DNA of 64,000 bases, from NCBI GenBank assembly GCA_022709695.1, contig JAKLII010000003.1, positions 268,124-332,123 on the forward strand, read 5' to 3'. Numbering within the stretch: the stretch's first letter is position 1; each line of letters opens with the position of its first letter. Positions 58,533 through 64,000 of the stretch are shown here, one piece after another. Below the pieces are notes generated by a model. That model saw nothing but the letters and a program-made list of their open reading frames with translations, did no database searches and was not told where the DNA came from. The DNA is from Bacteroidota bacterium (GTDB lineage Bacteria > Bacteroidota > Bacteroidia > Bacteroidales > SKPS01). The translations under genes were made by a program, and so were the position numbers.

Positions 58533-59777
58533 ATGGCTCAGATTGGCTGGATAGATTTTTCAAAAGCACATCATAACAAAGTAATGTTAGTGATGGACAT
58601 GTTCAAAGAGCAAGGTGTTATTGACGAACTTGGTTTGGGAACCATCCGGGATGCATTGAGCGATTTGTTATTTCCAGGAACTTCTACCATCCAAACGAGG
58701 GCAAAATATTTCCTACTTATTCCCTGGATAATTCAGGATATCGAGAAAAAAGAAAAACTTGACCGGTTTCAGTCAGAACTGGAGCAATCAGAAATTCATT
58801 TTGTAAAAACGTTAAAGAAGAATTCCCCACCGAAAAGCGGAGTTATTGGTGAAACTTTACTGAATTCAAATCCAAAGCGAAAACCATCTTCAGTTTATTG
58901 GAATGGTTTAAGAATATATGACATTCTTAGATTTCAGGGTTCTTTAAACGATTACATAAAAAATCAAAAGTATTACTTCCAAAAAGAGCAAAAAACAAAG
59001 AGTCAACTGGCCGATGCAACTGGAAATGTTCCTGGAGACGATAAAGATGCGAACCACCTCTACCAGCATAAATTGTGGGCATCGGTTCCAAAACCACCCA
59101 AAGATTGGAAAGAAAACCTCTCTATTGAGTTATCAAATGATGAAGCTACATTTTTAAAGGAAAGCATAATCAGAAGCAATAGTCAGACTTTATTCGCCTT
59201 TGCACTTACTGATTGTATGGAAGTTGCAAAGGATTTTTATGGTATTGATGATTTTCTTTATGTGCCTAATCTTCCTGATGATTTAAAAAAGATAATAAAA
59301 GTTGCCATTGACTTTAATTCCATCATGCAAGGTGCTTTGATTCGGTATAATTTGCTGATTCAGTTAAACAGGGAAAATGGGAATACTAATCAATTGCAAC
59401 TTGTTTGGGAAGATTATTGGAACGAAATGCAAAATTTTAATTGGAATAATTGGAACACAAAAGCACTTTGGGAATATTGCCCATACATAAAGCCATCAAC
59501 AAGAAGATTCCTTGAACAATGGATGGAATTTGTCAAAGCTGATTCATACAACCAGACCGAGGCTGACTTCATGTTGAAAAATAGAGAATTACGTTTAAAA
59601 GGATTACGCAGAGCAAGGTTAAGTGATAAAGCAATTGCCCAAAAACAGGAAAATACTACAGGTATTTCGATTTACCAGGATGGTTCAGTTTCATATCTAA
59701 CTTACAGGTGGAATACTGTAAAAACTTATTTAAATGACATCTATAACGGAATAACAAATAATGTTACAGCCCAGTAA
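58533..59777 (+). CDS. DUF6361 family protein (ZacA-like)
   Basis: A 414-residue soluble protein. The N-terminus has the DUF6361 pattern: IGWIDFSKAHHNKVMLVM, GVIDELGLGTIRDALSDLLF (split in two motifs, DELGLGTIRDALSDLLF and PGTSTIQTRAKYF, residues 31-60). The remainder is helical, without catalytic motifs I recognise. It is first in an overlapping three-gene operon with a PLD-like nuclease and a helicase. I recall DUF6361 as the first component of the Azaca anti-phage system; that naming is from memory. Codon use is AT-rich, in contrast with the core genome. Confidence 0.85.
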   Translation: MAQIGWIDFSKAHHNKVMLVMDMFKEQGVIDELGLGTIRDALSDLLFPGTSTIQTRAKYFLLIPWIIQDIEKKEKLDRFQSELEQSEIHFVKTLKKNSPPKSGVIGETLLNSNPKRKPSSVYWNGLRIYDILRFQGSLNDYIKNQKYYFQKEQKTKSQLADATGNVPGDDKDANHLYQHKLWASVPKPPKDWKENLSIELSNDEATFLKESIIRSNSQTLFAFALTDCMEVAKDFYGIDDFLYVPNLPDDLKKIIKVAIDFNSIMQGALIRYNLLIQLNRENGNTNQLQLVWEDYWNEMQNFNWNNWNTKALWEYCPYIKPSTRRFLEQWMEFVKADSYNQTEADFMLKNRELRLKGLRRARLSDKAIAQKQENTTGISIYQDGSVSYLTYRWNTVKTYLNDIYNGITNNVTAQ

Positions 59778-61581
59778 AGACAGATTAGATTATGGAAGTT
59801 TGCTAATGCCACCAGAAGGATATTATCTGGAAAATGCAATAGCAACAAGTTATTCCATTAACCTGGATGCGCTAATTTCGATTCCGGTTGCTTTGTATTT
59901 TTCACATTCGTTGGAACTTGATATAAAACAGGACATCGTTCAGGTTTTAGATTCCATTAGGAGAGCAAGCAATACCATAAAAGTCTTTTGTCAAAAAGGA
60001 CAGATTACTGTACCTGATAACCAACACCGGCTATATAGTTATATTGAACCGTGCATTGTTCAGGTTCCGCCAAGTCACCTTAATTCATTTCATCCAAAAG
60101 TTTGGGTTATTAAATACAAGAATAACTTAGGTGATATAAAATTCAGGGTGATTGTTTTAAGTCGGAATTTAACTTTTGACCGTAGTTGGGATGTTGCATT
60201 TCAGTTGGACGGTAATTTTATACAAGAACGACAAAGAAATTACGGTAACACAAAACCACTTATTGATTTTATTAAATATTTGGGAACCTATGAAGAAGTT
60301 GATTGGTTTGAAAACTTCATCTCGGATTTAGGTAAAACTGACTTTCAGTTAAACTCAAACGAATTCGAAAGTTTTTCCTTTGAACCTTCAGGTTTCCCTG
60401 GTTATAAAAAGAACGTACTTTTTAATAATCAGATTTATGATGACATGCTTATTATCAGTCCCTTCCTCACGAACAGTGGGTTGGAAATAGCAAAAAGGTA
60501 TTCACGAAACAAGGCAAAACTATTTAGCAGAGAATATGAATTAAACAAGATAAACCCACAGCATATTGGGGATTTTTCTGTTTATCATTTGGTAAATGAA
60601 TTTGTTGAAGGGGAAGAAAAAATTGAGTCTGATACAGATGAAAATATTTCCCCCCAATTACAGGACCTGCATGCTAAAGTATATTCATGCAGATTAGGTT
60701 GGAATGCAGCTTTGGTATTAGGTTCAGCAAATTGTAGTGAAAGAGCCATGCATCGTAATGTGGAATTTATGATTCAATTAAATGGGAAGAATTCGAAAAT
60801 AGGCCCTGATGCATTGTTTAAAGAATTGGTGAATGATGATTTGAATGTATTCCAACTTTACAATCCTTCTGAACCGCTTTCGGAGCAACAAGAGGAATTA
60901 AATAGTCAGGAGGAAGAATTACAAAAGCTTAAAATCGAGATTGTTAATTCAATAATTACAGCAAATGCAAATAAGCAGAAAGACTCAAATTTCTCAATCG
61001 ATTTTGATTATGACCTTGCCAAATTACCATTTAATCCAAAAGTAGAAGTAACTGCATATTTACTCAACAATAAGGAACAAAGTCAGGAATTAAAATTAGG
61101 AGATTCAAATCAATGGACAGTATATAATATTGCCGAAATAGATATATCCTGTTTCCTGATAATTGAACTAAGAATCAAGGGTACCATGGTTGCCCTGAGT
61201 TTTGTATTAAAAATTCATCTTAATAATATACCTGCATCACGAAGTTCAAGAATTTTCAAGGATATCATCTCGAATACTGCAAACTTCTTTAAATACATTC
61301 GTTTCCTGTTGGCAGAAAATTATTGGGACGAGGAATATATATTCAATGGATTAAACGGGAAACCTTACAAGGGAAACGGACTGGGAGATTACCTGGCACG
61401 TGAGGAACCCATCTATGAAAATATGCTAAAAGCCATTTCAAGAGAACCTGAGAAGTTGACGGAGATAAAAACAGTAATGGATAAATTAAGCGAAGAAGAA
61501 AACGTGGAAGAATCTATTATTCCAGAAGATTTTAAAACGCTGTGGAAAATATTCGAAGAAATACAACTAAAACATAAATGA
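59761..61581 (+). CDS. Phospholipase D-like nuclease with two HxK half-sites
   Basis: A 606-residue protein. Half-site 1: H111 and K113 in SFHPKVWVIK, then S134 and N136 in VLSRNLTFD with D144. Half-site 2: H304 and K306 in LHAKVYSC, then G321-S322-N324 in VLGSANCSERAM and E336 in RNVEFMIQL. The pair forms one PLD active site, as in DNA nucleases of defence systems. The C-terminal 250 residues contain a coiled coil (about 360-395, rich in Glu and Gln) and a beta-rich region. It overlaps the DUF6361 gene by 17 bases and the helicase by 4 (ATGA), so expression is tightly coupled. Confidence 0.88.
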   Translation: MLQPSKDRLDYGSLLMPPEGYYLENAIATSYSINLDALISIPVALYFSHSLELDIKQDIVQVLDSIRRASNTIKVFCQKGQITVPDNQHRLYSYIEPCIVQVPPSHLNSFHPKVWVIKYKNNLGDIKFRVIVLSRNLTFDRSWDVAFQLDGNFIQERQRNYGNTKPLIDFIKYLGTYEEVDWFENFISDLGKTDFQLNSNEFESFSFEPSGFPGYKKNVLFNNQIYDDMLIISPFLTNSGLEIAKRYSRNKAKLFSREYELNKINPQHIGDFSVYHLVNEFVEGEEKIESDTDENISPQLQDLHAKVYSCRLGWNAALVLGSANCSERAMHRNVEFMIQLNGKNSKIGPDALFKELVNDDLNVFQLYNPSEPLSEQQEELNSQEEELQKLKIEIVNSIITANANKQKDSNFSIDFDYDLAKLPFNPKVEVTAYLLNNKEQSQELKLGDSNQWTVYNIAEIDISCFLIIELRIKGTMVALSFVLKIHLNNIPASRSSRIFKDIISNTANFFKYIRFLLAENYWDEEYIFNGLNGKPYKGNGLGDYLAREEPIYENMLKAISREPEKLTEIKTVMDKLSEEENVEESIIPEDFKTLWKIFEEIQLKHK

Positions 61582-64000
61582 AATCAAATCCACATAGTCA
61601 GTTAAAAGATTTTCAAATTGCTACAGTAGATTATGTATTTAAAAGATTTACTGATTCAGAAAATCCATGTAACCGTTTTTTGATTGCTGACGAAGTTGGA
61701 TTGGGCAAAACATTGGTAGCTCGTGGAATCATTCATAAGTTCTACGATTATCACAAATCACTTGGATTAAATCAGTTAAAAGTCATTTATATATGCTCCA
61801 ATCAAAGTATTGCAAATCAAAATATTAGTAGACTGAATATTGAAACTGAAGAAAAACATTCCCTTTCACAAATTCATCGAATTAATGATTTGGCAGTCAC
61901 AAACATAAATCATGATGGAAAATCCTTTTTAGAAATTATAGCATTATCTCCCGATACATCATTCAATATCTCAAGGGGTGGCGGAATAGTAAAGGAAAGA
62001 GCAATTATTTATCATATCCTAAGTAAACATCCTGAATTTCATTTATATAAACGAAAATTAAAAAGAATTTTTCAGTTGGATGTCAAAGACGAAAACTGGA
62101 AATGGTGGATAGATTTTGTTGAAACGCAGTTGAGGGAAGAAATTGCCGTAAAATTCAATCATAAGTTAGACTCAACAGACGTAACTTATTGGGCATTATT
62201 TAGGGTTTGTGAGAACAGATTTGGCAAAAATGAATTTAGAGATTATAGAAAATTAATAGGTGGCTTAAGAAAGTTACTTGCATCGATTTGTGTCTCTTAT
62301 TTACAGCCTGATTTAATTATCATGGATGAATTCCAAAGATTTAAATATTTGATTGATTTGGATGAAGATAGTGAGGCAAAACTTATTACTGAAAGTCTAT
62401 TGACAAATGATAAAATAAACATTTTACTACTGTCTGCAACCCCATATAAAATGTACGTTATGCAGTCAGAAGAAGATGACGGCGAATGCCACTTTGAAGA
62501 ATTTAAATTCATTGTTGATTTCTTATTAAACGATGAAATCAAGAGAAAGCAGTTCGAAGAAGTATGGAAAATTTACTCCAACTCATTAATTCATTTACAA
62601 CAAGGGAATTGGGATTTAATAAGAAATCAAAAGAATAAAGTTGAAAGAATTCTTAAAGATGTAATTGCAAGAACTGAGCGAATAACAGTTTCAGACGACA
62701 GAAACACGATGTTACAACCATCAAAATCCGATATTCTGTGGATAAACCAGGATGATATTCTAAGTTTTATTTCTGCTGATACTGTTGCTTTAAAACTTAA
62801 TAATGTAAACAGTCCCATTGAATATTGTAAATCATCAGCATTCCCTTTTTCATTTATGGAGGGTTACCAACTTCAAAAAATTACACTAAAAGAAATCGCA
62901 AAAGGGAATGATGAACTAAAGTCTGCTTTAAGAAAGAATAGTCGATCATTTCTTCCTATTTCAGAAATGGATGATTACCAACAAATCGGAAGTCCTAATG
63001 CAAAATTGGCCTACCTTTTATACGACTCACTTTACAACGGTGGAAGCGATTTACTTTGGGTACCCCCCTCATTGCCATATTACGATTTTGAAGCACCATT
63101 CGCGGGAAATGAACTGTTTTCAAAAAGTTTGGTATTTTCTTCGTGGATAATGGTTCCAAAAATGATAGCAGCACTTTCATCTTATGAATGCGAAAGAATG
63201 ACAATTGGTGATGAAAATGCTATTAATAATGCTGAAGACAGAAGCCAAAGAAAATATTTTCAAACTGGTTCAGAAAGAAATCCAAAGGCACGATTAAGAT
63301 TCGGAATGGAAAGAAACAATTACAGCACACTTTCAAGTTATGCATTACTTTATCCGTGCATTACACTTACTAATCTTTGGAAGCCAGTTTTAAAAACCAT
63401 CAACCTAAGCAATTTAATTTCTAACCTTTCCACCCAAATCAATTCTTTAATAAGTGGAATTTCAATAAAGGAATTCATTTCTGAACCTAATAAAAAGAAT
63501 GATGACCGATGGGCATTAATTTATATGCTTCTGCTCGATAGAAAGTATAAAATGGAGCAAATTAATCACATTAAGGAAAGTGAAAGCGAATATGATTGGA
63601 ATTGGTTAAAAGGTGATTCAGAAGTGTCAGTTGCTAGTGAGTATTACAAGAAAGTGTTTACAGAAATTTTATTTGCTGAAAGACCAAAATTTATTCCAGC
63701 CTGGGAATTAGCTCGTGGTATTCGGCCTGAAAATGCAATACGAAATACATTAATTCAATTAAGGCTTGGGCAGCCACCTGCTGACATCGCACAAAAATTG
63801 GCATACCTTACAATTGCGTCACCTGCAATTTGCTCTTATCGGCTGTTAAACGCATTTTCAAAGCTGGAGAAAGATATTAATTACATCTCATTTTTTGGGG
63901 CATTTCAAATTGCAGATAGTTTCAGAAGGTTTTTTAATGTATCTGAGAACATTGCTGTAGTTGACAAATATGCCAAAAGAGATAAATCTTATTGGGAGAA
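61578..64000 (+). CDS. Large SF2 helicase (ZacC-like), 3' end outside window
   Basis: An ATG at 61578, overlapping the previous stop as ATGA, opens a frame without stop to the window end (over 807 codons). Walker A is ADEVGLGKT (residues 38-46). The motif II position reads LIIMDEFQRF (D250-E251-F252-Q253), that is DEFQ rather than DEAH or DEAD. Motif III is LLLSATPYK (about 283-291). A second-lobe entry motif FSSWIMVPKM and SYECER lies at 520-540; the remaining lobe-2 motifs are expected past the end. It is most like the large helicase-related proteins accompanying PLD nucleases in defence loci. Confidence 0.88.
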   Translation, partial: MKSNPHSQLKDFQIATVDYVFKRFTDSENPCNRFLIADEVGLGKTLVARGIIHKFYDYHKSLGLNQLKVIYICSNQSIANQNISRLNIETEEKHSLSQIHRINDLAVTNINHDGKSFLEIIALSPDTSFNISRGGGIVKERAIIYHILSKHPEFHLYKRKLKRIFQLDVKDENWKWWIDFVETQLREEIAVKFNHKLDSTDVTYWALFRVCENRFGKNEFRDYRKLIGGLRKLLASICVSYLQPDLIIMDEFQRFKYLIDLDEDSEAKLITESLLTNDKINILLLSATPYKMYVMQSEEDDGECHFEEFKFIVDFLLNDEIKRKQFEEVWKIYSNSLIHLQQGNWDLIRNQKNKVERILKDVIARTERITVSDDRNTMLQPSKSDILWINQDDILSFISADTVALKLNNVNSPIEYCKSSAFPFSFMEGYQLQKITLKEIAKGNDELKSALRKNSRSFLPISEMDDYQQIGSPNAKLAYLLYDSLYNGGSDLLWVPPSLPYYDFEAPFAGNELFSKSLVFSSWIMVPKMIAALSSYECERMTIGDENAINNAEDRSQRKYFQTGSERNPKARLRFGMERNNYSTLSSYALLYPCITLTNLWKPVLKTINLSNLISNLSTQINSLISGISIKEFISEPNKKNDDRWALIYMLLLDRKYKMEQINHIKESESEYDWNWLKGDSEVSVASEYYKKVFTEILFAERPKFIPAWELARGIRPENAIRNTLIQLRLGQPPADIAQKLAYLTIASPAICSYRLLNAFSKLEKDINYISFFGAFQIADSFRRFFNVSENIAVVDKYAKRDKSYWE

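Noticed and set aside
55816-64000. Toxin-antitoxin pair or restriction-modification system in the accessory region
   Set aside because: No small antitoxin, no methyltransferase motif and no specificity subunit were found among the visible genes.

Overview
The window reads as chromosomal DNA of a Bacteroidota (Bacteroidetes) bacterium, probably Bacteroidales-like. The grounds are: the TAnnTTTG(C) type of -7 promoter box in front of many genes and tRNAs; two type IX secretion (T9SS) proteins (a PorP/SprF barrel and a PorW/SprE TPR lipoprotein); the cydA-cydB-DUF4492 arrangement; the coaX / OM protein / TPR / lptC / CorC / PpiD gene order; many small SPII lipoproteins; and A-rich leaders without strong Shine-Dalgarno sequences. 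This is an inference from gene content; no 16S rRNA gene is present.

Layout. 0.1-5.3 kb: a UPF0316 membrane protein, then recJ-dnaG and an RDD protein on the minus strand. 5.4-11.5 kb: a plus-strand operon of a SpoIIM-like protein, DUF4129, DUF4350, a MoxR ATPase and a DUF58 protein. 11.5-13.0 kb: gpmI. 13.3-16.3 kb: YceI, outer-membrane barrel, YceI and Rrf2 regulator. 16.3-24.8 kb: tRNA-Phe and an envelope-biogenesis run (coaX, OM barrel, TPR lipoprotein, lptC, CorC, PpiD, TonB-C-like protein). 24.8-32.2 kb: purN, a CAP-domain protein, acpP-fabF-rnc, lgt, a methyltransferase, ahcY and a metallo-beta-lactamase-fold hydrolase. 32.2-38.4 kb: a GT9 glycosyltransferase, a lipoprotein, tatD-ansA, tRNA-Ser and an ExbB / membrane protein / ExbD / ExbD energy-transduction operon. 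38.5-43.3 kb: a CPBP protease divergent from a dus gene, mtnA, a class II aldolase and PorP/SprF. 43.4-47.3 kb: tRNA-Met, a repeat patch, a lipoprotein, DUF4159, rsmE and a flavin amine oxidase. 47.4-50.9 kb: a cytochrome bd operon (HMA lipoprotein, DUF4492, cydA, cydB) ending in an unlisted 38-codon membrane-peptide ORF. 51.2-55.6 kb: an acyl-CoA ligase and PorW/SprE.

From about 55.6 kb the character changes abruptly. After a patch of 7-bp tandem and inverted repeats the DNA becomes AT-rich and carries accessory, defence-like genes: an AbiJ-NTD4-like abortive-infection protein, a cytoplasmic-facing discoidin-domain protein anchored by two membrane helices, and a tightly overlapping three-gene operon of a DUF6361 protein, a two-HxK phospholipase-D-like nuclease and a large helicase that runs off the end. 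The three-gene set resembles what I recall of the Azaca anti-phage system. The discoidin/TM protein and the AbiJ-like protein are the least understood parts. Structured palindromic spacers follow each of these two single-gene units.

Many genes have start codons placed only about 4 bases after the promoter box (dus, tatD, UPF0316 and the TonB-C-like gene), suggesting leaderless mRNAs.
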